NCBI GenBank assembly: GCA_038324385.1
Contig: JBBQHX010000038.1
Location: 1-19,498 of the forward strand
Direction of reading: 5' to 3'
DNA length: 19,498 nt
Origin: JBBQHX01 sp038324385
GTDB lineage: Bacteria > Gemmatimonadota > Gemmatimonadetes > Gemmatimonadales > Gemmatimonadaceae
The notes beneath the pieces were generated by a model. That model did not search any database. It was not told the DNA's origin and saw nothing but the letters and a program-made list of their open reading frames with translations. The position numbers and the translations under genes are program-made. Shown piece by piece: positions 7,244 to 14,944 of this stretch (the first letter of the stretch is position 1; each line of letters starts with the position of its first letter).

Positions 7244-7270
7244 GCCGGGGCATCCGACCCATGCCCCGGC
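7244..7270. terminator. Strong hairpin between convergent genes
   Basis: A perfect 10-bp stem, GCCGGGGCAT (7244-7253) and ATGCCCCGGC (7261-7270), with a 7-nt loop. It lies between the phosphatase gene and the convergent YbaY-like gene. There is no T-run, but position and strength suggest a bidirectional terminator. Confidence 0.6.
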
Positions 7271-7313
7271 GATTCGGTCGGCCTGGCATCCTCGACGCGG
7301 CGCGAGCTGAGCG

Positions 7314-7847
7314 TCAGCGCGGCAGCGGAGCGACCGTGAGCTCCACCGCGTCAGGCAGGAACCCCGCCAGGAACGCCGTCTGCCGGGCGGTGCGCAGCAT
7401 CACCCGGCCGTCGCGCCGCGTGATCGTCGCGGCCACCGCGTAGCTTCGCCGCGGGTCGAGCAGCGTCGGTTCGATCGGGAGACGGAGCTGGTACGGCCGC
7501 CCCCCGGTGGCCGGCCGGCTCGCTTCGGCCACGATCAGCGTCGAGTCGTCGGCCGCGCGAAGCTGCACCCGAACCGTGCTCCCCGCCGTCACCCGCCCGC
7601 CGCCGCCCACGGCGACGTCCACCTGCATCACCGCCGGCGCGACCAGCGTCGGCTCGCGACGCGCCGCCGCCTCGGCCTGGGCGGCGGCGCTGCCGCGTGA
7701 GGCACCGCATCCCGTCAGCCCCGTGACGAGGAGCGCCGCGCCGAGTGCGCGGCCCGTGCACCACCACCCCCGCCCGCCGGCCCGCCTCGATGCGCGGTGC
7801 GCGATCGAGACAGCGCGTGGGTGAGGTCGTGCGTAGGAGGTGGGCAT
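7314..7847 (-). CDS. YbaY/YscW-like lipoprotein
   Basis: 177 aa from ATG 7847; no other in-frame start lies close to the signal, so the basic n-region is unusually long (about 33 residues). A hydrophobic stretch ALGAALLVTGLTGC ends in a good lipobox (L44-T-G-C47), followed by GASRGS, so it should be lipid-anchored. The domain (about 62-170) shows VDVAVGGGGRVTAGSTVRVQ, DDSTLIVAEASRPATGGRPY, LRLPIEP, SYAVAATITRRDGRVMLRT and TAFLAG, the pattern of the YbaY/YscW lipoprotein domain (beta-sandwich, short-chain secretion-pilotin relatives). Function in non-pathogens is unknown. It converges with the phosphatase gene and is divergent from the epimerase gene. The longer upstream frame to 8285 overlaps the divergent gene and was not used. 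Confidence 0.75.
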   Translation of the reverse strand: MPTSYARPHPRAVSIAHRASRRAGGRGWWCTGRALGAALLVTGLTGCGASRGSAAAQAEAAARREPTLVAPAVMQVDVAVGGGGRVTAGSTVRVQLRAADDSTLIVAEASRPATGGRPYQLRLPIEPTLLDPRRSYAVAATITRRDGRVMLRTARQTAFLAGFLPDAVELTVAPLPR

Positions 7848-8106
7848 GTGTGCGATGGCCGGGGAATCGTCGTCGGTCCGCGACGCGCGGACGATTCTGG
7901 ATAGACCGGTGGCGATACCCGCGACGGCACGGCTGGGTCCAGCCGCGCCCTCGTCCCGGTGAACGAACCGTTCGTCCCTGCCGCCTTGCCCACGTCGGGG
8001 TCGGTGGCAAACTACGGGTCGCTCGACCGTGGGGACCATCGAGGCCCCCGGCCATCGCCGCTCTTCTGATTCCGGCGCGCCCACCGCACGCCGTTGGAGG
8101 CCCATC
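7848..8106. promoter_or_regulatory. Divergent control region with two palindromes
   Basis: A 259-bp gap between the YbaY-like and epimerase genes. It holds nested inverted repeats at 7864-7897 (outer GAATCGTC/GACGATTC; inner GTCCGCG-ACG-CGCGGAC, 7876-7892) and a perfect palindrome ACGAAC-C-GTTCGT at 7963-7975, which looks like a dimeric repressor site. No clean -10/-35 pair is visible; TTGCCC at 7986-7991 is a possible -35. Confidence 0.35.
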
Positions 8107-9258
8107 GTGCACACGAATCGCCGCTCCTTCCTCAAGACCGCTGCCGCGGCTGGTGGCGCGCTCGGGCTCGGGCTGCCCGCCACCGCGGCCGCCCACCTGG
8201 CGAGCGTGACGCCCGCGCCGTACGCCCCGCCCGGCCGTGCCGCCCCCCCCAAGCGCATCCTGATCCTCGGCGGTACCGGCTTCACCGGCCCGCATCAGGT
8301 CCGCTACGCGCTCGAGCGCGGGCACACCGTCTCGGTGTTCAACCGCGGCCGCACCAACCCGGGCATCCTCCCCGACGGCGTCGAGCAGCTCATCGGCGAT
8401 CGCAACGGCCAGCTCGATGCGCTCCGCGGCCGGCACTGGGACGTCGTCATCGACAACCCGACGACGCTGCCGCGCTGGGTGCGCGACGCGGGCGCCGTCC
8501 TGAAGGACTCCGTGCAGCAGTACATCTTCATCTCGACCATCTCCGTCTACGCCTCGAACGACGAGCCGAACGCCGACGAGAGCGCCGCGACGATCGTGCT
8601 CGAGGATCCGACCACCGAGGATCGCGCCTTCTATGGCGGACTCAAGGCGCTGTCGGAGAAGGAGACGGCGCGCATCTTCCCCGGACGCGCGACGATCATC
8701 CGTCCGGGGCTGATCGTCGGCCCGGGCGACAACACGGATCGCTTCACCTACTGGCCCACACGCATCCGGCGCGGTGGCGAGATCCTCGCGCCAGGTACCG
8801 TCCACGACCCTGCACAGGTCATAGACGCGCGCGACCTCGCTGAGTTCACCATCCGAATGGCCGAGAACGGCACCATGGGAACGTTCAACGCCACCGGCCC
8901 CGCCGCGCCGTACACGATCGGCGAGATGCTCTACGGGATCCGCGGCGTGACCACCACGCCGACGAAGTTCGTCTGGGTGCCGGCGGACTTCCTGGCCGCA
9001 CAGGAGGTCCGCCCCTGGTCGGACATGCCGGTCTGGATTCCGCCCGCTCGCTCGCCCGGCTTCGCCACCCGCAACGTCGAGAAGGCGATCGCCGCCGGGT
9101 TGACCTTCCGGCCGATGGCCGACACCGCCCGCGCGACGCTCGACTGGTACGATACGCAGTCTGACGACCGCAAGGCACAGCTCCGCGCCGGTCTCGCGCC
9201 CGAGCGGGAGCGCGAGGTGCTCGCGGCCTGGACAATCTCTTCGCAGGACGACGCATGA
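8107..9258 (+). CDS. Tat-exported NAD-dependent epimerase/dehydratase (SDR) family protein
   Basis: 383 aa. The N-terminus has a twin-arginine signal, NRRSFLK (4-10), with a hydrophobic Ala/Gly core, so it is likely exported folded with its cofactor. An extended-SDR Rossmann domain follows: RILILGGTGFTG (50-61), FISTISVYAS with catalytic Ser, and YGGLK (Y176, K180). The C-terminal half has GTFNATGPAAPYTIGEML, typical of sugar-nucleotide epimerase/dehydratase and CSP41-like members. The substrate is unknown; a periplasmic sugar or cyclic-alcohol oxidoreductase is a reasonable guess. The start is GTG 8107, set by GGAGG (8096-8100) 6 nt upstream and by the Tat motif; a longer frame from 8029 lacks both. 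The transporter gene follows after 55 nt. Confidence 0.88.
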   Translation: MHTNRRSFLKTAAAAGGALGLGLPATAAAHLASVTPAPYAPPGRAAPPKRILILGGTGFTGPHQVRYALERGHTVSVFNRGRTNPGILPDGVEQLIGDRNGQLDALRGRHWDVVIDNPTTLPRWVRDAGAVLKDSVQQYIFISTISVYASNDEPNADESAATIVLEDPTTEDRAFYGGLKALSEKETARIFPGRATIIRPGLIVGPGDNTDRFTYWPTRIRRGGEILAPGTVHDPAQVIDARDLAEFTIRMAENGTMGTFNATGPAAPYTIGEMLYGIRGVTTTPTKFVWVPADFLAAQEVRPWSDMPVWIPPARSPGFATRNVEKAIAAGLTFRPMADTARATLDWYDTQSDDRKAQLRAGLAPEREREVLAAWTISSQDDA

Positions 9259-9313
9259 TCAGCCAGCACACCACGTCGGCGGCCGGGGCGCTCTCCTGCC
9301 GCGGAGTGGTCCG

Positions 9314-10693
9314 TTGACCCCAGCCGCGGCTGAAGACGGCGCCGAGGGGGGACGTGTCGTCCGCCTGCTTCGCCGACTGGTGGATGTTCGTCCGGGCGAG
9401 GAGCAGGCCCTTCTCATCGGGGCGAGCTACTTCTTTCTGGTGCTCTACGGCTGGTTCATCCTCCGCCCGATCCGCGACGAGACCGCCGCGGCCGGGGGCG
9501 TGGGCGCGCTGCCGTGGCTCTTTCTCGGGACGCTGATCGTCACGATCATCGCCAACCCGCTCTTCTCGTCGCTCGTCGCGCGCGTTCCGGTGAAACGGTT
9601 CATCCCGATCACCTACCGCTTCTTCGCGGCGAATCTGGTGCTGTTCTACCTCGCGCTGCAGATCGTGCCCGAGGAGAACCATGTCTGGGTGGGACGGGCG
9701 TTCTTCATCTGGACGTCGATGTTCAACGTCTTCGTCGTCTCGGTGTTCTGGGGCTTCATGGCCGATTCCTTCCGCTCGGAGCAGGGGAAGCGGCTGTTCG
9801 GCTTCATCGGCGCGGGGGGGACGCTGGGCGCGGTCGCCGGCTCGGCGACCACCGTCGCTCTGGCCGAGGCAATCGGGCCGGCGGGGCTGCTGCTCGTGTC
9901 GGCCGTGCTGCTCGAAGGGGCGGTCTGGTGCGTGAAGCTCTTCCCGATGCTGGTCGGCCGGCCGGGCGCGTCGGCACTGGCGTCCGAGCCGGCGGGCGAC
10001 GCGGAGCGACGAACGGCCGAAGCGGCGACCGCAGCGGCGCACCCCATCGGCGGCAGCATGTGGGACGGATTCCGGCACGTCGTGAAGACGCCCTATCTGT
10101 TGATGATCGCCTTCTTCGTCGTGCTCTTCACCCTCGGCTCGACCTTTCTCTACTTCCAGCAGTCGGAGTACGTCGGGTCGGCGTTCACTGACCGCGCCGA
10201 ACGCACCGCGTTCCTCGCGCAGATCGAGCTCGCGGTGCAGTTGCTGACGGTGGTCGTGCAGATCTTCCTCACCGGCCGCGTCATGCGCCGCATCGGCGTG
10301 GGGTGGACGCTGGCCTTCCTGCCGCTGATCAGCGTGATCGGCTTCGTCAGCCTCGCCATCACGCCGGTGCTCGGCATGTTCGTGGTGTTCCAGATCTTCC
10401 GGCGCGCGGGCGAGTTCGCGCTGTCGCGGCCGGCGCGTGAGGTGCTCTACACCGTCGTGTCGCGCGAGGACAAGTACAAGGCGAAGAGCTTCATCGACAC
10501 CTTCGTCTATCGCGCCGGCGATCAGGTCGGCGCGTGGACGTACGCCGGACTGGTCGCCGCGGGGCTCACGCTTGGCGGAATCGCCTTCGTGGCCGTGCCC
10601 ATCTCGCTGATCTGGCTTGGCGTCGCGCTCTGGCTGGGACGCCGGCATGCGGCGGCGAGCGCGTCAGGCGGTCTGGTGCAGCGCGCCGCCTGA
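9314..10693 (+). CDS. ADP/ATP-carrier-like (NTP/NDP exchange type) or MFS membrane transporter
   Basis: 459 aa with about 12 transmembrane helices and a charged central loop around residues 215-245. The helix-1 motif GWFILRPIRDE (46-56) is the hallmark of the nucleotide-exchange (TLC/Npt) group and relatives; GFIGAGGTLGAVAG (helix 5), FRSEQGKRLFGF and the late FALSRPAREVLYTVVSREDKYKAKSFIDTF segment fit the same group. Energy-parasite members swap ATP for ADP; in a free-living cell the substrate is probably something else, so the label is structural rather than functional. The start is TTG 9314, with GGAG at 9303-9306 (7-nt spacing). It is probably co-transcribed with the SDR gene. The stop codon lies inside a CGTCAGGC octamer copy and is followed by a strong hairpin. 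Confidence 0.78.
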   Translation: MTPAAAEDGAEGGRVVRLLRRLVDVRPGEEQALLIGASYFFLVLYGWFILRPIRDETAAAGGVGALPWLFLGTLIVTIIANPLFSSLVARVPVKRFIPITYRFFAANLVLFYLALQIVPEENHVWVGRAFFIWTSMFNVFVVSVFWGFMADSFRSEQGKRLFGFIGAGGTLGAVAGSATTVALAEAIGPAGLLLVSAVLLEGAVWCVKLFPMLVGRPGASALASEPAGDAERRTAEAATAAAHPIGGSMWDGFRHVVKTPYLLMIAFFVVLFTLGSTFLYFQQSEYVGSAFTDRAERTAFLAQIELAVQLLTVVVQIFLTGRVMRRIGVGWTLAFLPLISVIGFVSLAITPVLGMFVVFQIFRRAGEFALSRPAREVLYTVVSREDKYKAKSFIDTFVYRAGDQVGAWTYAGLVAAGLTLGGIAFVAVPISLIWLGVALWLGRRHAAASASGGLVQRAA

Positions 10694-10697
10694 CGCG

Positions 10698-10733
10698 GAG
10701 CGCCGTCGCGAGCATCAGCTCGCGACGGCGCTC
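10698..10733. terminator. Very strong bidirectional terminator hairpin between convergent genes
   Basis: A perfect 16-bp stem, GAGCGCCGTCGCGAGC (10698-10713) and its complement (10718-10733), with an ATCA loop. The loop carries the TGA stop (10715-10717) of the minus-strand gene, so that gene's last codons form one arm. On the plus strand it begins 4 nt after the transporter stop. Confidence 0.8.
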
Positions 10734-11026
10734 GTTCCCCCGGCGTAGGCGCACACCTCGCCGCTGAGGATCACCGGAGAATTGGCGACCATCCGCGCGA
10801 CGTGCTCCCGCACCCACCCGGATGCCGCACGGGTGCTCTCGTCGGCGCCCTCGCGATCGTTGAACACGCTGATACTCATCAGCGTCCCGTCGCCCGGATT
10901 GATCAGCGCATAGCTGACGAAGCCGGGCATCTCGCGGAGCAGCGGAAGGAATTCCGCGTTGACGCGATCCGCGACCTGCTGCGACATCCCTTCCCGAACG
11001 TTGTATCGTCGGATGACCGAGTACAT
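10715..11026 (-). CDS. Antibiotic-biosynthesis-monooxygenase (ABM) fold protein
   Basis: 103 aa. The ferredoxin-like dimeric barrel pattern is clear: MYSVIRRYNVREGMSQQVAD (strand then helix), FLPLLREMPGFVSYALINPG, GTLMSISVFNDREGADEST and a C-terminal helix VREHVARMVANSP. Family members include quinone-forming monooxygenases and many stress or detoxification proteins; the substrate here is unknown. ATG 11026 is chosen because GGAG lies 6 nt upstream on the coding strand and because MYSVI starts the first strand; frames from 11215 or 11339 add unrelated sequence. TACACT just upstream could be a -10. The DUF1059 gene lies 200 bp upstream on the same strand. Confidence 0.82.
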   Translation of the reverse strand: MYSVIRRYNVREGMSQQVADRVNAEFLPLLREMPGFVSYALINPGDGTLMSISVFNDREGADESTRAASGWVREHVARMVANSPVILSGEVCAYAGGTSAVAS

Positions 11027-11226
11027 GATCGTCTCCCGCGCAGTGTAGCCTGCGGGGCCCGCGAGCCACGTCGCCCGTGCCCCAGAGCGTTTCATCAGAA
11101 CCGGACTGAACCGCGCCAGTCCCCGCGCCGGCTCCTTCGCGAGGGGTGGCGCCATGTGTTGCAAGTCGGTTGCCGAGCCGGGCGGTGCATGCAGTGCAGG
11201 CCACCAACCGCGCAATCCTGGCGCGG

Positions 11227-11400
11227 TCAGACGGGGCGAATCCTCGATCGGATCTGCTGGACCATCGCCTCATCCAACTGGATGAGGCCGTGTTGCGCCC
11301 GGGCATGCGCCGCCGCCTCGCGCAGGACCTCGTCCTCACGCTCGGCGCGGATCACCCCGGCACAGTCGAATCCGACGTCCCGACATCGGAGCTCCAGCAT
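11227..11400 (-). CDS. Small DUF1059 protein
   Basis: 57 aa. The sequence MLELRCRDVGFDCAGVIRAE, then EDEVLREAAAHARAQHG and EAMVQQIRSRIRPV, matches the short DUF1059 family: two cysteines (6 and 13) in a CRDVGFDC unit and an acidic helix with a conserved histidine pattern. The function is unknown; the cysteines suggest metal binding or redox sensing (inference). The start is ATG 11400, with GGAGGAG about 5 nt upstream; a longer frame to 11640 lacks these features and covers the promoter. A near-consensus promoter lies about 80 bp upstream, so it is probably well expressed on its own or with the ABM gene. Confidence 0.85.
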   Translation of the reverse strand: MLELRCRDVGFDCAGVIRAEREDEVLREAAAHARAQHGLIQLDEAMVQQIRSRIRPV

Positions 11401-11475
11401 GGCGACTCCTCCGGAAGCAGGTAAAAGCCCGTCGCGATACGGAGCAGGGGGCGGTTCGGGCCGACGGACCCTGCC

Positions 11476-11504
11476 AGTATGCCGGTCCCCCGAGGGGTGG
11501 TCAA
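11476..11504 (-). promoter_or_regulatory. Sigma70-type promoter for the DUF1059 gene
   Basis: On the minus strand: TTGACC (11499-11504), exactly 17 bp, then CATACT (11476-11481). The leader would be about 70 nt to ATG 11400. The spacer contains the dyad CCCCTCGGGGG, which could bind a regulator. Confidence 0.6.
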
Positions 11505-11611
11505 GCATGGCGCGCCGCGGTCCGCGCACGACTTCCTGTCGAGCTCGCCACCCGTCGGCCCACGGTATGCAGGAGGCCCGCCCACAGGCCCCGACTATCG
11601 GAACGATCGAC

Positions 11612-11640
11612 TTGACACCCAGCAGCCGAGGAGCGAGCAT
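11612..11640 (+). promoter_or_regulatory. Possible promoter for the SpoIID/LytB-like gene
   Basis: A perfect -35 TTGACA (11612-11617), a 17-bp spacer and a weak -10 GAGCAT (11635-11640). It would give a leader of about 100 nt containing the hairpin at 11685-11709. The weak -10 keeps confidence low. Confidence 0.35.
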
Positions 11641-11684
11641 CGGCTACTGGCGCCACACTTCACCCCGCCTGCCCGGTAGGGCGC

Positions 11685-11709
11685 GGCATCTCCACCGCCA
11701 GGAGATGCC
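11685..11709 (+). promoter_or_regulatory. Leader hairpin upstream of the SpoIID/LytB-like gene
   Basis: A perfect 9-bp stem, GGCATCTCC (11685-11693) and GGAGATGCC (11701-11709), with a 7-nt loop, 40 nt before the start codon. There is no T-run, so it is more likely a leader structure or protein site than a terminator. Confidence 0.4.
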
Positions 11710-11748
11710 CGTGTTGCTGCCTGTGCAGGCACCTCTTCCGGAGTTCGT

Positions 11749-13404
11749 ATGCTGCCTAGCCGCCCCGCTCGCCGTCCCATGCGCCTGGTTGCATGGGCGA
11801 CCATCACGCTTGCGCTCGCTGCCTGTTCCGAAGGAGTCCCCACCGGGCCCGGTGAGCGGATGGACCTGCCACGCCCGAGTGCGGTCGTCGCGCCGGTCGG
11901 CTTCACGGGCGACATCCGCATCGGGGTGATCGAGTCGGCCGCGCTCGTCAGGGTCGGTGCTGACGGTGAGTGGACGCTCACCGCCAAGGGCACCGGCGCG
12001 ACGCTCCTCACCGGAACGGGTGGCACCGTGGACGTGACGCTGGAGAGTGCGACGGCGTCGCAGACGTTCTTCAGACTGCAGGTCGCCTGCACCTCTGCCG
12101 CCCTCCTCCCGGCACGGATCGCCAACGCCGAGGCGAAAGGCTACGTGACGTTCACGGAGTTCGTCCCGGCCGCCAACTGCCATCGCTTCTTCGTCGGCCA
12201 GTTCGCGTCCAACGCGAGCTTCTCGATCCGCACCGCATTCCGCAACCAGGCCATTGCCGATGGCGTGGCCGGTACCGATTCCTTCTGGGCGCTCAAGACC
12301 ACGTCCGGTGCCGCCTCACGGCTGCGCGCCCAGCGTGGCGCCAACGTCGTCTATAGCGACGGTCCGATGGTGCTCACCGCGGCCAACGACGGACTCGTGC
12401 GCATCGGCACGCGCCTCTATCGCGGCCGCGCCGAAGTCGGCGCCAACTCGTCCGCCGCGCTGGCCGGCATCAATGAGTTGCCGCTCGAGGAGTACCTGTA
12501 CGGCGTCGTGCCGCGCGAGCTCTCGCCGATCATCTGGCCCGAACTGGAAGCGCTCAAGGCGCAGGCAGTCGCCGCCCGGACGTACGCGATGCGCGGGCTC
12601 GGCAAGCGTCGCGCTGACGGCTACGACCTGTTCGCCACGATCACCGACCAGGTGTACGGCGGCTATCAGGACGAGCACCCGGTGTCCAACCGCGCCGTGG
12701 ACGAGACCGCGGGCGTCGTCGCGACCTACAATGGCCAGTTGATCGAGGCGCTGTTCTACTCCACCAGCGGTGGCCACACGGCGAGCAACGAGGAATCGTT
12801 CAACTCCGCCCCGGTGCCCTACCTGCGCGGCGTGCCTGACGCGCAACGCGGCAACTCGCTCAACAACGGCAACTTCAAGGAGATGAAGAACAGCGCCAAT
12901 CCCAAGTCGCTGCGCAACGTCAAGAACGGCGACTTCGAGAGTGACTGGTCCAACTATCACCGGTGGACGTTCACCTGGACGGCAGACGAACTGCGTCGCG
13001 TGCTCTCGTCGGTACGTGGGAGAGACGTCGGGCAGGTGCTGGCGGTGAACGCGCTCGAACGCGGACTGTCCGGACGCGTCATCGAGATGGAGTTCGTCAC
13101 CGAGTCGGGCACCTTCACGGCGATCAAGGGCGCCATCCGCTCGACGCTCCGTTCGATCAACGCGAACGGCGGCTACGTGAACCTGCCGAGTACGCTCGTC
13201 TACATGGAGCCGACGACAGACCGCCGTGGCGCGATCACGGGCTGGACCGTCTGGGGCGGAGGCTTCGGCCACGGCGTCGGCCTCTCGCAAACCGGTGCAG
13301 TCGGCCAGGCCGAGAAGGGGCGGTCATACGACGAGATCTTGCTGCACTACTACCGCGACATCGTCCTCGAGACGTTGGAGTACCGAGTGGCGCTGAAGCG
13401 CTGA
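11749..13404 (+). CDS. SpoIID/LytB-domain lipoprotein
   Basis: 551 aa. The signal ends in a good lipobox LAAC (Cys26). Residues about 40-240 are a beta-rich region of unknown kind. The SpoIID/LytB domain runs from about 240: NELPLEEYLYGVVPRE, the helix ALKAQAVAARTYAM, TDQVYGGY, the ALFYSTSGGHTASNEESF segment, and the C-terminal hallmark GFGHGVGLSQ (505-514). In Bacillus SpoIID degrades stem-less glycan and LytB enhances amidase; Gram-negative relatives probably act in cell-wall remodelling. Nothing else here suggests sporulation. The start is ATG 11749, with GGAG 5 nt upstream; ATG 11779 would also keep the signal. It converges on the symporter gene, with stop codons only 10 bp apart. Confidence 0.9.
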   Translation: MLPSRPARRPMRLVAWATITLALAACSEGVPTGPGERMDLPRPSAVVAPVGFTGDIRIGVIESAALVRVGADGEWTLTAKGTGATLLTGTGGTVDVTLESATASQTFFRLQVACTSAALLPARIANAEAKGYVTFTEFVPAANCHRFFVGQFASNASFSIRTAFRNQAIADGVAGTDSFWALKTTSGAASRLRAQRGANVVYSDGPMVLTAANDGLVRIGTRLYRGRAEVGANSSAALAGINELPLEEYLYGVVPRELSPIIWPELEALKAQAVAARTYAMRGLGKRRADGYDLFATITDQVYGGYQDEHPVSNRAVDETAGVVATYNGQLIEALFYSTSGGHTASNEESFNSAPVPYLRGVPDAQRGNSLNNGNFKEMKNSANPKSLRNVKNGDFESDWSNYHRWTFTWTADELRRVLSSVRGRDVGQVLAVNALERGLSGRVIEMEFVTESGTFTAIKGAIRSTLRSINANGGYVNLPSTLVYMEPTTDRRGAITGWTVWGGGFGHGVGLSQTGAVGQAEKGRSYDEILLHYYRDIVLETLEYRVALKR

Positions 13405-13414
13405 CGACGGGGGA

Positions 13415-14791
13415 TCAGGGCCCGGACGCCGGTTGCATCGGTGTCCGGGCCCGTTCCGTTGGAGTCTCGATGAGCGCGCCAAGCACGTACGTCGCGAGCG
13501 CAACCGCGATCGAGAGCAGGAACGGGTAGGGCAGTGCGGCCACGCCGCCGCCCACATAGGCGAGGAGCCCGAGCGCGAGCGTGGCGTACGCCGTCCGCGG
13601 CCCGCCCCACGAGGTGAACAGGGCGAAGCAGATCGTCACCACCGCCCCCGCGCTGCCGAACGCGGAGGCCTCCTCGACCAGCGCGAACACCCCCTCCGCG
13701 CCCATCGCGAGCAGATAGGCCACCAGTCCGAATCCGGCCACGCCGGCCCGGGCGATACGCACCTTCGTCCGCTCGCTCGGCGCCCCGAGCATCGGCACGA
13801 TCACATTGTGCGACAGCAGCCCCGAGGCCACGAGCAGCGTGCTGTCCACCGTCGACAGGATCGCCGAGATCAGCCCACCGATGAACAGCGCATGCAGCAC
13901 CGTCGGCAGCAGCGCCTGCGCGACGCTGGGCACGAGCTGTTCGGCATCGGACAGCGTGAGCCCTAACGCCGGCACGAGCACCGGTGCGGCGAGGCCGATG
14001 AACACCGGAACGAGCCCGATCGCCAGATAGAGCCCGCCCCCCATCAGCACCGAACGCCGGGCGACGGTCGGCGAGCGCGCCGCGATCACCCGCGCCACGA
14101 GCTCCGCCGCCACGACGGAGCCAAGCACCGGAATCGCCCACGCCTCCAGAGTGACGAGCCACGAGGCAGAGGGATCGCTCGTCAGGCGTAACCCGCCTCC
14201 CGCCCGCACCGCCTCGACCGACGCCTCCGGTCCGCCGAGATGTACCACCACCGCCACGCCGAGCACGACGAGTCCCACCACCAGCACGCCGCCCTGCACG
14301 ACGTCGGTGATCGCGTCGGCGAGCAACCCGCCGAACACCGCATACGCCACGACGAAGCCCGCGGCCAGGCCCACCGCCGTCGACACGTCGAGCCCGGGGG
14401 AGGTCGTCGCCAGCACCTGGCCGAATGCGCGCACCTGCGCCGCCGCCCAGAGCACCGAACTCGGGATCAAGATGATCGCCGCGAACCGCGCGACGCCTGC
14501 CGAGTACCGCTGCGCGAACAGATCAGCGAGCGTCGTCAGGCGCCGTCGCCAGAGCGGAACGGCGAACAGCGCCCCCATCAGGATCAGGCAGAGTCCATAC
14601 CCGAACGGTTCGGCGCTCGCCGGGGTCAGTCCGTCGCGGTAGGCACTCCCCGCCGCGCCAACGATCGTCTCGGCGCCGAACCAGGTCGCGAACACCGAGA
14701 ACGTCGTCAGGCCGTAGCCGAGCGATCGGCCGGCGACGAGATAGTGCTCTTCCGTGCGGATGCGGCGCGACACCCACACGCCGATGCCCAC
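13415..14791 (-). CDS. Sodium:solute symporter (SSS/SLC5) family protein, start uncertain
   Basis: 458 aa from GTG 14791, about 12 helices. The SSS signature is clear: EEHYLVAGRSLGYGLTTFSV, FATWFGAETIVGAAGSAYRDG, YAVFGGLLADAITDVVQGGV, and GGLISAILSTVDSTLLVASG with the sodium-site serines. The substrate cannot be read from sequence; relatives carry sugars, organic acids, proline or pantothenate. The first family helix is only half present: the codons upstream (14792 to about 14854) continue in frame as SIVTPALVAVLLYLLIQ, exactly the missing part, but no ATG, GTG or TTG occurs before the in-frame TGA at 14945. The true start is therefore probably a rare codon (CTG 14854 or ATC 14839), or the sequence holds an error. 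It lies downstream of the iclR-type gene on the same strand, so it is probably in one operon. Confidence 0.85.
   Translation of the reverse strand: MGIGVWVSRRIRTEEHYLVAGRSLGYGLTTFSVFATWFGAETIVGAAGSAYRDGLTPASAEPFGYGLCLILMGALFAVPLWRRRLTTLADLFAQRYSAGVARFAAIILIPSSVLWAAAQVRAFGQVLATTSPGLDVSTAVGLAAGFVVAYAVFGGLLADAITDVVQGGVLVVGLVVLGVAVVVHLGGPEASVEAVRAGGGLRLTSDPSASWLVTLEAWAIPVLGSVVAAELVARVIAARSPTVARRSVLMGGGLYLAIGLVPVFIGLAAPVLVPALGLTLSDAEQLVPSVAQALLPTVLHALFIGGLISAILSTVDSTLLVASGLLSHNVIVPMLGAPSERTKVRIARAGVAGFGLVAYLLAMGAEGVFALVEEASAFGSAGAVVTICFALFTSWGGPRTAYATLALGLLAYVGGGVAALPYPFLLSIAVALATYVLGALIETPTERARTPMQPASGP
13420..13450 (+). terminator. Hairpin terminator for the SpoIID/LytB-like gene, inside the symporter 3' end
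   Basis: GCCCGGACGCC (13420-13430) pairs with GGTGTCCGGGC (13440-13450), an 11-bp stem with one G-U pair in plus-strand RNA (an A-C mismatch in minus-strand RNA). It therefore favours plus-strand termination. The sequence also encodes the last residues of the opposing symporter. Confidence 0.5.
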
Positions 14792-14944
14792 CTGGATCAG
14801 CAGGTAGAGCAGTACCGCGACAAGGGCCGGCGTGACGATGGAGGCGGAGTTCAGCGGACGGAAGCCGGAAGGTCGAGCGAGAGCACCGGCCAGGGCGGCG
14901 GTGCCGGCACGTCGGATGCGACCGCTACAGTGCGCGTGGGGCCG

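Noticed and set aside
7351..8805. 484-aa minus-strand frame
   Set aside because: Out of frame with the YbaY-like gene and antisense to the Tat-SDR gene; composition is artefactual.
8885..10648. 587-aa minus-strand frame opposite the transporter and SDR genes
   Set aside because: Shadow frame of high GC: Arg/Asp/Glu/His-rich with no domain, while the plus strand encodes a clear membrane transporter and SDR enzyme.
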